Assembly: GCF_028209885.1 (NCBI RefSeq)
Contig: NZ_JAQLEM010000044.1
Coordinates: 1-12,453 of the forward strand
DNA from: Collinsella aerofaciens
GTDB lineage: Bacteria > Actinomycetota > Coriobacteriia > Coriobacteriales > Coriobacteriaceae
Reading direction: 5' to 3'
DNA length: 12,453 nucleotides
In this document: piece by piece, positions 1 to 6,328 of the stretch
Numbering within the stretch: the first letter of the stretch is position 1
Layout: every line of letters begins with the position of its first letter
The notes under the pieces: generated by a model
Seen by the model: only the letters and a program-made list of their open reading frames with translations
Database searches by the model: none
What the model was told of the DNA's origin: nothing
Program-made: the position numbers and the translations under genes

Positions 1-52
1 CTGCGCACTTCGTGCGGCGGGGGTCCTGCCGTCCTGCGGAAAGATTTGGGGG
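1..52 (+). repeat. Left copy of a ~52-bp intergenic repeat element
   Basis: Positions 1-18 (CTGCGCACTTCGTGCGGC) are identical to the reverse complement of 12426-12443. After a 12-nt variable middle, positions 31-52 match the reverse complement of 12392-12413 at 18 of 22 bases, sharing GTCCTGCGGAA and TTTGGG. The spacing between the two conserved blocks is 12 nt in both copies, so this is one element rather than two chance matches. The first block can fold (GCAC-TTC-GTGC). A short GGGGC-AAA-GCCCC hairpin at 49-61 overlaps its end. The element starts at the first base of the window, so it may extend further left. The rest of 1-207 holds no convincing gene. Confidence 0.7.
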
Positions 53-183
53 CAAAGCCCCTGGCCTCCCCTACGTTCACTTCGCTGGCGGCGGCTACAG
101 GGACCTACACTCTGTAAAAGCGCCGGGCTGATAGTTGCTTTTTATTGGTAGGGGCTCTTGCTAGGTAGGGACACTTACTAGTG

Positions 184-198
184 ACAGGCTTCGCCTGT
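184..198 (-). terminator. Possible terminator hairpin after the XRE gene
   Basis: A perfect ACAGGC-TTC-GCCTGT inverted repeat lies 9 nt past the stop codon of the XRE gene. On the minus strand it is followed by CACTAGTAAGTG, which can form a second small hairpin, but there is no T-run. It could stop transcription or protect the 3' end. It is only a weak match to an intrinsic terminator. Confidence 0.35.
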
Positions 199-207
199 GC
201 GCTTGGT

Positions 208-906
208 TTACGCTGCGCTGGTTTCTTTGTATTCGAAGACTGGTTCTAGGAGGTCTTCGATGTTGCAGTGGAGGGCTTTTGCTATGGCTCTTACGCTTGT
301 TACCGAAGCTTCATTGATGTTTCTCTGGCGCTGCTCGTACATTTGGATTGAGCGGAGTGACACATCCGATTCGTATGCCAGATCTTGTTGGGTTTTCTTG
401 AGCCTCTTTCTTGCTAACGCAAGCTTGGTTTGCCTGGACGCTTTTTTCGCCATATCGCAGACGAGGCGAGCCACGCGTTCCTCCGAGGCTTCGTGCCAGG
501 GGTAGTACAGACTGCGTAGCACATCGAATGGAACGACATGCAGCAAATCTTCGAAAGACTCTCCTAGGCGCCACTGAAGGTATGCCAATATCCAGCCTGT
601 CCAATATTCCGGTGTCTTTTCGAATCGGTAGGTTCGATTTGGCATCGGCCTTGATTGATAGCCCGACCTTTCGGCGATAAGCGCGAACAGCTCAACGCCC
701 GATTTTCCCGACACTACCCATGCGTTGCCGCATTCGAACTCGCGAGCTACGCCGCTCAAGCAAAAGAGTTCAGCAACTTCCGATCCTTCTGCTCCATAAT
801 CGTTAACGGCATAGTCAAAGCAGTCGCCGAGATTGTTCATTGCGTCCTCGAGGTAGTAGACGGGGTATGTCCTACTCGGCCCACGATCCGTTAACTCTTG
901 GATCAT
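208..906 (-). CDS. XRE-family HTH protein, putative antitoxin/regulator of a DUF3990 module
   Basis: This 232-residue protein has three visible parts. Residues ~20-80 are an acidic region of unassigned fold ending in a GNAWVVSGKSGVEL stretch. Residues ~97-150 carry the pattern EYWTGWILAYLQW...P...HEA, which I remember from many Firmicutes HTH proteins. Residues ~160-222 form an XRE/Cro-type helix-turn-helix (RKRLKKTQQDLAYESDVS, then SLRSIQMYEQRQRNIN). The start at 906 overlaps the upstream DUF3990 gene by 35 nt and has a strong GGGAGGG Shine-Dalgarno about 9 nt ahead. An ATG at 840 (GAGGA, 4 nt) is a shorter alternative that would remove the overlap. The tight coupling, the DNA-binding C-terminus and the palindromes in the shared promoter suggest that it neutralises the partner and represses the operon. 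That role is inferred, not shown. Base composition looks more AT-rich than the genes to the right. Confidence 0.8.
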   Translation of the reverse strand: MIQELTDRGPSRTYPVYYLEDAMNNLGDCFDYAVNDYGAEGSEVAELFCLSGVAREFECGNAWVVSGKSGVELFALIAERSGYQSRPMPNRTYRFEKTPEYWTGWILAYLQWRLGESFEDLLHVVPFDVLRSLYYPWHEASEERVARLVCDMAKKASRQTKLALARKRLKKTQQDLAYESDVSLRSIQMYEQRQRNINEASVTSVRAIAKALHCNIEDLLEPVFEYKETSAA

Positions 907-1555
907 TCAAATCAACCCTCCCTGCCATCAAATCCCTAATGTCGACACCATCAGAGTCAAATCCGTTTACCGTATCCAGGTACTTTCGTCGAGCGTTCTG
1001 TTCTCGCTCAAATCGTTTGGGATAAAACTCAGCTCCCGAAGCCTGCTTCCAATCGCGGAACTTAATCGCCGAGAACGCACGCTCACTCATAAGCGCATAT
1101 TGAATGCCCAAATCCCCCAAAAACATAATGCGCTGCAATTGCCTGAGCGAGATCATGCCGTTGACAAACTGTCTTGCAAACGAGAAATAGGAATCGTCTG
1201 CACGATAGCCTCGAATAACGTCATAGGGAGAAATATCAATCAGGCAGTTATCCAGCAGATAACGAAGCCCCTCGCGTGCTACTGGCGTTGAAACATTGAA
1301 CTCTCTGTTATTCGCCAGAATTGCAAGCCAGTTGAGAATCGAGAACTCACCTGATTCCAAATCCAAAATCGCAAGGCCATCTAAATCAAGCTCATATCGA
1401 TTGGCAATGCCATCAGACTCGGTCCGACATGCCCACTCCATTGCCATTTCCTCATGCGGTGTGCAATAAAACCCGCGCCCATAGTCATTGAATTGCCTGC
1501 ATTTATCCAACGATGGATGCTCGACAACAACCTCCGACCCGTGCCAAAGCTCCAT
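872..1555 (-). CDS. DUF3990 protein, putative ADP-ribosyltransferase-fold toxin
   Basis: This 227-residue protein matches my recollection of the DUF3990 family along its length. It has an N-terminal LWHGS (residues 3-7), DYGRGFYCT (24-32) followed by a WA pair, ILNWLAILANNR (73-84), GYRADDSYF (116-124), and LGDLGIQYALMSERAF (146-161). H5, Y30 and Q152 are reasonable candidates for the active-site triad of the ADP-ribosyltransferase fold. DUF3990 is predicted to be related to NAD-dependent ADP-ribosyltransferases; the target is unknown. The start is firm, with AGGAGG 5 nt before the ATG. It is the first gene of a two-gene unit with an overlapping XRE gene, an arrangement typical of type II toxin-antitoxin modules. 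It has no signal peptide or membrane segment, so it should act in the cytoplasm. A phage-defence or signalling enzyme is the main alternative to a classical toxin. Confidence 0.82.
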   Translation of the reverse strand: MELWHGSEVVVEHPSLDKCRQFNDYGRGFYCTPHEEMAMEWACRTESDGIANRYELDLDGLAILDLESGEFSILNWLAILANNREFNVSTPVAREGLRYLLDNCLIDISPYDVIRGYRADDSYFSFARQFVNGMISLRQLQRIMFLGDLGIQYALMSERAFSAIKFRDWKQASGAEFYPKRFEREQNARRKYLDTVNGFDSDGVDIRDLMAGRVDLNDPRVNGSWAE

Positions 1556-1568
1556 ATCGACCTCCTAA

Positions 1569-1597
1569 AAAATATCACCTCAGCGATAGTTTACCAA
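1569..1597 (-). promoter_or_regulatory. Candidate promoter of the DUF3990-XRE operon
   Basis: On the minus strand TTGGTA (1592-1597) and TATTTT (1569-1574) are separated by exactly 17 nt, and the AGGAGG ribosome-binding site follows directly, giving a very short leader. The match to consensus is moderate (4/6 each). One of the two palindromes (1573-1588) fills the space between the boxes, so a bound dimer would block RNA polymerase. Confidence 0.45.
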
Positions 1598-1618
1598 TAA
1601 CTATCACTGAGGTGATAT
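1572..1618. promoter_or_regulatory. Twin-palindrome operator of the DUF3990-XRE operon
   Basis: Two 16-bp palindromes of the form TATCAC-N4-GTGATA lie 29 bp apart, centre to centre. The one at 1602-1617 is perfect; the one at 1573-1588 has one mismatch (GCGATA). They also face each other, so 1572-1591 and 1599-1618 form a 20-bp inverted repeat with one mismatch and a 7-nt spacer. Symmetry at two scales, directly upstream of an XRE gene pair, is what an autoregulatory operator for two cooperating HTH dimers would look like. On RNA it could also fold into a long hairpin. Confidence 0.7.
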
Positions 1619-1649
1619 AGATAGGAGCTTTTGAAGGGCTGCAGCCTGA

Positions 1650-2240
1650 CTAGAGGCAGGCCTCGGCGATGCGCTTTTTTAGTTCATCGATGCCGGTGCC
1701 GGTTTGGGAGCTTGTGATGATTACGTTTTCGGCCGGGACGTTGAGCTGCTTTTTGATGGCTGCTGCTTGGCGGGCCTGCTGGGTGCGGCTGAGTTTGTCG
1801 GCCTTGGTGAGGCAGACGATAAAGTTGAACTCGTTGCCCTGCAGGTAGTCGATCATGTCATGGTCGAGTTTACTGGGGTCGTGACGAATGTCCACCAGTG
1901 AGACGACCAAGTTAAAGCTGCGCTCGGAGTCGAAAAAGTCGCCGATAAGCTCGGCCCAGCGGTCGCGCTCGGCCTTGGAGCGACGGGCGAAACCGTAACC
2001 CGGCAGGTCAACGAAATGCACGTCGTCGGCCTCAAAGAAGTTGATGTTGCTCGTCTTGCCCGGCGTACTGGAAACCTTGACCAGGTTCTTGCGGCCAAAT
2101 AGCTTGTTCATGATGGAGGACTTGCCCACGTTGGAGCGGCCGACGAAGCTCACCTCAGGGCAGGTGGACTCGGGAATCTGCGAAACCTTGCCGTAGCTGG
2201 CAACGAACTTGGCAAGCTGATAGTTAATGGAATCGGCCAT
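1650..2240 (-). CDS. engB: Ribosome biogenesis GTPase EngB/YsxC (YihA)
   Basis: This is a small TRAFAC-class GTPase needed for late assembly of the large ribosomal subunit. All G motifs are present: G1 GRSNVGKS (about residues 34-41), G2 threonine in SSTPGKT, G3 DLPGYG (78-83), G4 TKAD (145-148) and G5 TSS. The length of 196 residues is normal for the family. A frame extends to a GTG at 2246, but the AGGAG Shine-Dalgarno sits 5 nt before the ATG at 2240 and would overlap the GTG, so 2240 is chosen. The gene follows the nucleosidase gene by 41 nt on the same strand and is probably co-transcribed with it. No classical terminator is seen before the DUF3990 promoter, only a GGCTGCAGCC palindrome at about 1638-1647. 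Confidence 0.95.
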   Translation of the reverse strand: MADSINYQLAKFVASYGKVSQIPESTCPEVSFVGRSNVGKSSIMNKLFGRKNLVKVSSTPGKTSNINFFEADDVHFVDLPGYGFARRSKAERDRWAELIGDFFDSERSFNLVVSLVDIRHDPSKLDHDMIDYLQGNEFNFIVCLTKADKLSRTQQARQAAAIKKQLNVPAENVIITSSQTGTGIDELKKRIAEACL

Positions 2241-2281
2241 GGACACTCCTTGGTCGTAGGTTCTTACAAATAGACGCGCTA

Positions 2282-3019
2282 TTACGCAGCGGCAATGCGG
2301 CGGACGATATCGAGCGTGATGTCACTTGCGACACGCGCGTACTCGAACAGATCGAACTCTCGCTCGCAAATTGCATCGTACGCCTCGTCACAATTATCGC
2401 TGATAGCGCGCAACACCAGGCAATCGACACCATTTTTGGTTGCGACATGGGCAATTGCCGCGCCCTCCATGCCGACACAATCGGCATGCGTCGCCTCGAT
2501 AGCGTCGTTGCGCATGGTGGCGCCCGTCACAAAGCGGTTGCCCGTGGCAATCGTGCCGACCAGGAACTGCTTGGTGCCCTCATTCGAAGCGACTGCATTT
2601 GTCGAAGCGTCAACAAACCCACGCTCAGCAAGCACTTCGGCGGCAATATCGACCAGCGCGGGCGTCGAGCCAAACTCCTCGAGCCCCGGTGCGGACTCAG
2701 CGATAAGCGCGGTATCGGTATCCAGATAGCGTAGGCGTTTGCCAATGACCACATCGTCGATATGGAGCTTGGGGTTCAAACCGCCCGCAATGCCCGAAAA
2801 CACAACAGCCTGCGGAGCATACTTGCTAATGAGGTGCTGTGTTGCAGCGGCGGCGTTCACCGTGCCCATGCCCGCCGTTGTGGCGACAACTGTCAGGCCG
2901 TCGAGCTCACCGCTCACAACGGTCAAGCCTGCCTCCCGTGCCTCGCAAACGTCGCTCAGCTCTCCCTTAATCTGCATGATCTCTTTTTCGAGCGCACCGA
3001 TAATCGCGATGGTAGTCAT
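2282..3019 (-). CDS. mtnN: 5'-methylthioadenosine/S-adenosylhomocysteine nucleosidase
   Basis: This cytoplasmic enzyme cleaves MTA and SAH to adenine and the thioribose derivative, recycling the by-products of polyamine synthesis and SAM-dependent methylation. The family pattern is clear: an N-terminal IAIIGALEKEI (catalytic-site E13), SGIAGGL (75-81), GMEGAAIAHV with E185, and LRAISDNCD with the proton donor D208. The length of 245 residues is close to usual. The frame runs up to a TTG at 3031, but the ATG at 3019 gives the normal family N-terminus (MTTIAIIGAL) and has a weak GGGGA before it. It is probably in an operon with engB downstream. Its own promoter is unclear; TTGACG inside the 3074-3090 inverted repeat is a possible -35. 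Confidence 0.95.
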   Translation of the reverse strand: MTTIAIIGALEKEIMQIKGELSDVCEAREAGLTVVSGELDGLTVVATTAGMGTVNAAAATQHLISKYAPQAVVFSGIAGGLNPKLHIDDVVIGKRLRYLDTDTALIAESAPGLEEFGSTPALVDIAAEVLAERGFVDASTNAVASNEGTKQFLVGTIATGNRFVTGATMRNDAIEATHADCVGMEGAAIAHVATKNGVDCLVLRAISDNCDEAYDAICEREFDLFEYARVASDITLDIVRRIAAA

Positions 3020-3073
3020 ACCATTCCCCAAACCTATTCGAAATTCTCAACCACGGTATGGTACCAGCATTTT

Positions 3074-3090
3074 GTTTGACCTCGTCAAAC
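3074..3090. repeat. Short inverted repeat between serine hydrolase and nucleosidase genes
   Basis: GTTTGAC-CTC-GTCAAAC is a perfect 7-bp hairpin 7 nt after the stop codon of the serine hydrolase gene. On the minus strand it is followed by AAAATGC rather than T's, so it is not a standard intrinsic terminator. It contains TTGACG, which could be a -35 box for mtnN. Its function is undecided. Confidence 0.4.
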
Positions 3091-3097
3091 GAACACG

Positions 3098-4216
3098 CTA
3101 AGCCAGTGCAGCTCGCGTATCAAACAGAGCCTTTGCAATCGCAGCCGTAACCTCGCTCGAACGGTCACTCCATGGCATCGATGTCATGACGCTCATGACA
3201 TAGGTACGGCCATCGATGTCGATGTGGCCTGCATCGCATGTCGAATAGTAACCATCCTCGCTAATCCAGCCTGCCTTGTTGCGCACCAAAACCTGCTCGT
3301 CCGCAATGCCATCGCGAATAAACGAGCGCGATGTTGATGCCAGAAGGCCCGACAACCACTGTGAAGTCTCGGTATCCATGCTCAGATACTCGCTCATCTC
3401 ACGCCATAACCTCGCAGAAGTGCGCGGGCAGTAGGTCGGAAAATCACTCATCGGATCCAGTGCCGTTTCGTCATCAACACCCAGATTGGCAATCCAATCC
3501 TCATAGCCATCATGGTCAAACGCCGCGCGTAACGCGATAAACGAATCGTTGTCTGAGTTGACGACGGCATTCTCGATAAGGTCGCGCACCGTCTGCCAGC
3601 CCATGCTGTAACCACCATACGTGGCTAAAGGCCCATCGAGCGGCACCTGCCCCGATTCGACCAACGTCTCGCAAATATAGAGCGCATACAGCGCTTTGTA
3701 GCTGCTCGCTCCATACACCTCGACATCGGCGTTATACGTCACGCCCTTACCGCTCGATAGGTCGTAGAACACTACACCCACATCGCCCAGCTCCTGCGCC
3801 CGACACAGGGCATCCTGGAGCGAGGCAAGGCTCTCATCCTCCAAGGCAGGAGTCTTGTTATCCACCAACGAGAAGGTCCGAACGGTATCACCCGAAGGGA
3901 TATCGTTGAAGTCCGCCTTCGAAAGTCTCGTCTTGAGATCTGCCGTCGACAGAGCTTGATCTGCCGACGCTTTGGACTTTGAAACCTTCTCGTTTTGCAG
4001 CTGTACCGTTGACGCATCTGGGCGCACCGTTCGCTCCGAGGCGTAGGTTTTAACGGTAATTCCGAGGATAATAACCGCCGACGTTAGCATCCCAATGGCG
4101 GCAATCTTCCTCACGCGGATGCGAGCGCTGGCAAGGCCACGCGAAGACGTGCCCTTCGTCTTATATCTGCTGCCATGCTGCGGCACATACTCGTCCCGCG
4201 ATGCGATGTTTCGCAC
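3098..4216 (-). CDS. Membrane-anchored class A beta-lactamase-type serine hydrolase
   Basis: From the GTG start the protein has 372 residues. A basic, Ser/Arg-rich cytoplasmic N-terminus is followed by one membrane segment (~38-57, IAAIGMLTSAVIILGITVKT), a linker, and a catalytic domain of the class A beta-lactamase/PBP fold. The SxxK motif is SSYK (S171, K174), the SDN motif is intact (221-223), and the third motif is KAG (314-316) instead of KTG. I see no convincing ExxLN omega-loop glutamate, so it is more likely a peptidoglycan-related hydrolase or peptidase outside the membrane than a true antibiotic-degrading enzyme. The longest frame begins at ATG 4255 without a ribosome-binding site, whereas AGGAG lies 5 nt before GTG 4216, and a promoter -10 overlaps the ATG at 4255. 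I therefore choose 4216. It stands alone between non-coding stretches. Confidence 0.85.
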   Translation of the reverse strand: MRNIASRDEYVPQHGSRYKTKGTSSRGLASARIRVRKIAAIGMLTSAVIILGITVKTYASERTVRPDASTVQLQNEKVSKSKASADQALSTADLKTRLSKADFNDIPSGDTVRTFSLVDNKTPALEDESLASLQDALCRAQELGDVGVVFYDLSSGKGVTYNADVEVYGASSYKALYALYICETLVESGQVPLDGPLATYGGYSMGWQTVRDLIENAVVNSDNDSFIALRAAFDHDGYEDWIANLGVDDETALDPMSDFPTYCPRTSARLWREMSEYLSMDTETSQWLSGLLASTSRSFIRDGIADEQVLVRNKAGWISEDGYYSTCDAGHIDIDGRTYVMSVMTSMPWSDRSSEVTAAIAKALFDTRAALA

Positions 4217-4253
4217 GTGGTCTCCTGACTGCCACCGTTTATATACGAGCAGC

Positions 4254-4281
4254 ATGATACCGAGCAGGCATTTCTTTCCAA
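4254..4281 (-). promoter_or_regulatory. Candidate promoter of the serine hydrolase gene
   Basis: On the minus strand TTGGAA (4276-4281) and TATCAT (4254-4259, 5/6 of consensus) are 16 nt apart. Transcription would begin about 30 nt before the GTG start at 4216, leaving room for the AGGAG site. The rest of 4282-4419 shows no gene; it has a small GTTGCG...CGCAAC inverted repeat at 4351-4370. Confidence 0.4.
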
Positions 4282-4419
4282 AGATATTCAGCGGCGTTTA
4301 AGGTGTCTTTAAAGAAACCACAAGCGTATTTATCCAAATGGCACGATTCTGTTGCGCATCTCACCGCAACCCAGAGAGCAGTCTTTTTAGGACGGGGCTC
4401 TTTAGCAATCAACTAGGTG

Positions 4420-4464
4420 CCCAGGGGCACTCATTTAAGTCCGTCCCCAATGAGTGCCCTTGGG
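4420..4464. repeat. REP-like long inverted repeat after pflA
   Basis: The arms CCCAGGGGCACTCATT (4420-4435) and AATGAGTGCCCTTGGG (4449-4464) pair over 16 bp with a single G-T position. The 13-nt loop is TAAGTCCGTCCCC. It begins 16 nt after the pflA stop. It is not followed by a T-run on the minus strand, and the one imperfect pair is G-U on the plus strand but A-C on the minus strand, so it is not an obvious pflA terminator. The words GGGGACGGACTTAA and GAGTGCCC resemble dispersed REP/RAYT-type elements that I remember from other genomes. Confidence 0.65.
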
Positions 4465-4480
4465 GAACGAAAATGGTACG

Positions 4481-5299
4481 CTAGCCGATGGCGTTTTTTA
4501 GCTCCGCACGGCGCTCTTTCATGCCGGTCATAACGGCATTGCGCAGCTCGGGCATGCGAGCGGTATCCATCTGGGGCACGCCCTCAAGCTTATAGGGAAT
4601 CCCCAACTGCTCATATTTGACGACACCCATGGTGTGATACGGCAGCATCTCCAGACCGACCACGTTGTGCCATGGAGCGATGAGGCGACCGAGTGCCTCG
4701 CACTCCTCCACCGTGTCGGTAATGCCCGGCACCACCACGTGGCGGATAACGACCTTGATCTTGCGACGTGCAAGTTCATCGCCGAACGCCAAGATGCGTG
4801 CGGGATCGCAACCGGTCAGCTTTTTATGCTCGACCGGGTCGGCATGCTTAATATCGAGCAGTACCATGTCGGTCTCGTTGAGCACGGCATCGAACTTCTC
4901 GGGGTGGTTGGGGTCAAATGCATAGCCACAGCTATCTAGGCAGGTATGTACACGGCCATCGGGGTTGTTATGCATAGCACGAAACAGATCGGCCAAAAAC
5001 TCGGGCTGCAGGAGCGGCTCGCCGCCGGACACCGTAATGCCACCGCTGCGATAGAACTCGTGGTTACTCTGGAACTCATCCATCAGGTGTTCGACGGTCA
5101 CCATGGTGCCGCCGTTGACCGACCAGGTATCGGGATTGTGGCAATACGCGCAGCGCATGGGACAGCCCTGAACAAACACCACAAAGCGGATGCCGGGTCC
5201 GTCGACCGTTCCCATCGTCTCGATCGAATGCACGCGGCCAAGGGCAAACGCAGAGTCCTCGGGACGAGCGTCCACACCCTCAAGCGTCATTTCTGCCAT
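4481..5299 (-). CDS. pflA: Pyruvate formate-lyase activating enzyme (radical SAM)
   Basis: This radical SAM enzyme installs the glycyl radical on pyruvate formate-lyase for anaerobic fermentation. The protein has 272 residues, with an N-terminal extension of about 20 before GRVHSIETMGTVDGPGIRF. The [4Fe-4S] cluster motif CPMRCAYC gives C46, C50 and C53. The SAM-binding SGGEP is at 91-95, followed by LLDIK (147-151), RHVVVPGITD (186-195) and LEMLPYHTMG. The frame extends to a TTG at 5329, but AAGGAGAGG lies inside that extension; ATG 5299 is preferred, with AAGG about 8 nt ahead, and ATG 5290 is possible. No pyruvate formate-lyase gene is in the window, so the substrate enzyme must be encoded elsewhere. 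A possible -10, TAGAAT, is at 5350-5355 on the minus strand without a good -35. Confidence 0.95.
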   Translation of the reverse strand: MAEMTLEGVDARPEDSAFALGRVHSIETMGTVDGPGIRFVVFVQGCPMRCAYCHNPDTWSVNGGTMVTVEHLMDEFQSNHEFYRSGGITVSGGEPLLQPEFLADLFRAMHNNPDGRVHTCLDSCGYAFDPNHPEKFDAVLNETDMVLLDIKHADPVEHKKLTGCDPARILAFGDELARRKIKVVIRHVVVPGITDTVEECEALGRLIAPWHNVVGLEMLPYHTMGVVKYEQLGIPYKLEGVPQMDTARMPELRNAVMTGMKERRAELKNAIG

Positions 5300-5409
5300 T
5301 CGCGCTACCTTGCCTCTCCTTGGATGCAACCAATTAAAATGCCAGAGTCATTCTAGCCCATGCGTTTGCGTTTAAACGTCTCGGACTAGAACGGCACGTT
5401 TTAATCTAT

Positions 5410-5431
5410 CCCCCATCACCATGGCTGGGGG
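5410..5431 (-). terminator. Possible hairpin terminator after degV
   Basis: CCCCCA and TGGGGG (5410-5415 and 5426-5431) form a 6-bp GC-rich stem with a 10-nt loop, 42 nt past the degV stop. On the minus strand the stem is followed by ATAGATT, which is only weakly T-rich. The rest of 5300-5473 holds no gene. Confidence 0.35.
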
Positions 5432-5473
5432 CTACGTCGAGATGTCAGGCTGAAGAACGCTCGCCTGCGGCCT

Positions 5474-6328
5474 TTACGCCTTAAGCGTGAGCACCGCACC
5501 GAAGGCGGTCGGGCCGCAATGGCTCGAGATGACGCCGCCGACCTGAGTCCAGGTAACGTCCTTAAAGCCCAGATCATGCGCATAGACCTCCATGTCATCG
5601 CGCAGCTCCTGGGAAAGGCCCACCGAATACGCCAGGCCAATGTGCGAGTAGTCAATCTCGCCCTTCGCAACCATGTGGTCAATAAAGGCGCGGGCGCACT
5701 TGAGCATAGAGCCGCGGAACTTCTTGGTCGCCACGAACTTGCCGCCTGTCACCTCAATACAGGGCTTAATCTTGAGCAGATGAGCGCCTAGGAACGCGAC
5801 GTTGGACAAGCGACCACCCGCCTTAAGGAAGGCAAGGTCGGTAGGAACAAAGCCCAACAGCACGCGGTCCATGACGGAGTTCGTAAATGCAAAGATCTCG
5901 TCGACGGTGGCATCGGGGTGAGCCTCGATGTATTTGGCGGTCTCGACGACAACGAGCGACTGGCCCACCGAGACAAAGCGCGTGTCCATGGAGAACACGT
6001 AGTCGCGCCCCTGGGCCGCAATCTTTGAGGACTGATGCGAACAGGTCGTGGCCTCGGAATATGCAAGATGCAAAATAGTCGCGTCGGGTTGCTCGGCATG
6101 GATGCGGTCGTACACATGCGCAAAATCCGCTGGCGAACAGCCACTGGTCTTGGGCATCACACCAAACTCGTTGCAGCGCGAATAAATCTCGAGCGGATCG
6201 ATCGAGCCGTCCTCGACGGTCTCGTCACCAATCGTGACATGCATGGGCACGCGCACGATGCCGTAGCGCTCGCAGAGCTCCGGCGTCACATCCGACCCAG
6301 ACTCAACCACGATTACATACTTGCCCAT
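5474..6328 (-). CDS. DegV family fatty-acid-binding protein
   Basis: DegV (FakB-like) proteins bind a single fatty acid and, in Firmicutes, present it to the kinase FakA. At 284 residues the length is typical. Features seen are the N-terminal YVIVVESGSDVTPEL, KTSGCSPADF (60-69, equivalent to the TSxPs motif), MDTRFVSVGQS (114-124), FLKAGGRLSNVAFLGAHLLKIKP (168-189) and the C-terminal SSHCGPTAFG (268-277). The usual SGTYQS motif is degenerate here (SEATTCSHQSS, 91-101), so binding may differ from the textbook members. The longest frame starts at 6400, but only M25 at 6328 gives the normal N-terminus; a GTG at 6337 is possible, and neither has a strong Shine-Dalgarno. It stands alone after the fructoside locus; no fakA is in the window. 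Confidence 0.9.
   Translation of the reverse strand: MGKYVIVVESGSDVTPELCERYGIVRVPMHVTIGDETVEDGSIDPLEIYSRCNEFGVMPKTSGCSPADFAHVYDRIHAEQPDATILHLAYSEATTCSHQSSKIAAQGRDYVFSMDTRFVSVGQSLVVVETAKYIEAHPDATVDEIFAFTNSVMDRVLLGFVPTDLAFLKAGGRLSNVAFLGAHLLKIKPCIEVTGGKFVATKKFRGSMLKCARAFIDHMVAKGEIDYSHIGLAYSVGLSQELRDDMEVYAHDLGFKDVTWTQVGGVISSHCGPTAFGAVLTLKA

Noticed and set aside
1..207. Small gene or tRNA at the left end
   Set aside because: No cloverleaf, no start with a ribosome-binding site and no family signature; the content is repeats and hairpins.
3020..3031. TTG start at 3031 for the nucleosidase
   Set aside because: It would add four residues (MGNG) before the normal family N-terminus and has no Shine-Dalgarno at a proper distance.
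4217..4255. Upstream ATG at 4255 as start of the serine hydrolase
   Set aside because: It has no ribosome-binding site and falls within the candidate -10 box; GTG 4216 has AGGAG at 5 nt.
4351..4370. GTTGCG...CGCAAC inverted repeat as terminator or operator
   Set aside because: It has only a 6-bp stem, no T-run, and is not placed close to a gene end or promoter; it is probably chance.
4217..4480. Riboswitch or small RNA in the gap between pflA and the serine hydrolase
   Set aside because: I recognise no known riboswitch core; only the REP-like repeat, a small hairpin and a promoter candidate can be supported.
5300..5329. TTG start at 5329 for pflA
   Set aside because: The best purine-rich stretch (AAGGAGAGG) lies inside this extension, and the extra residues do not resemble the family.
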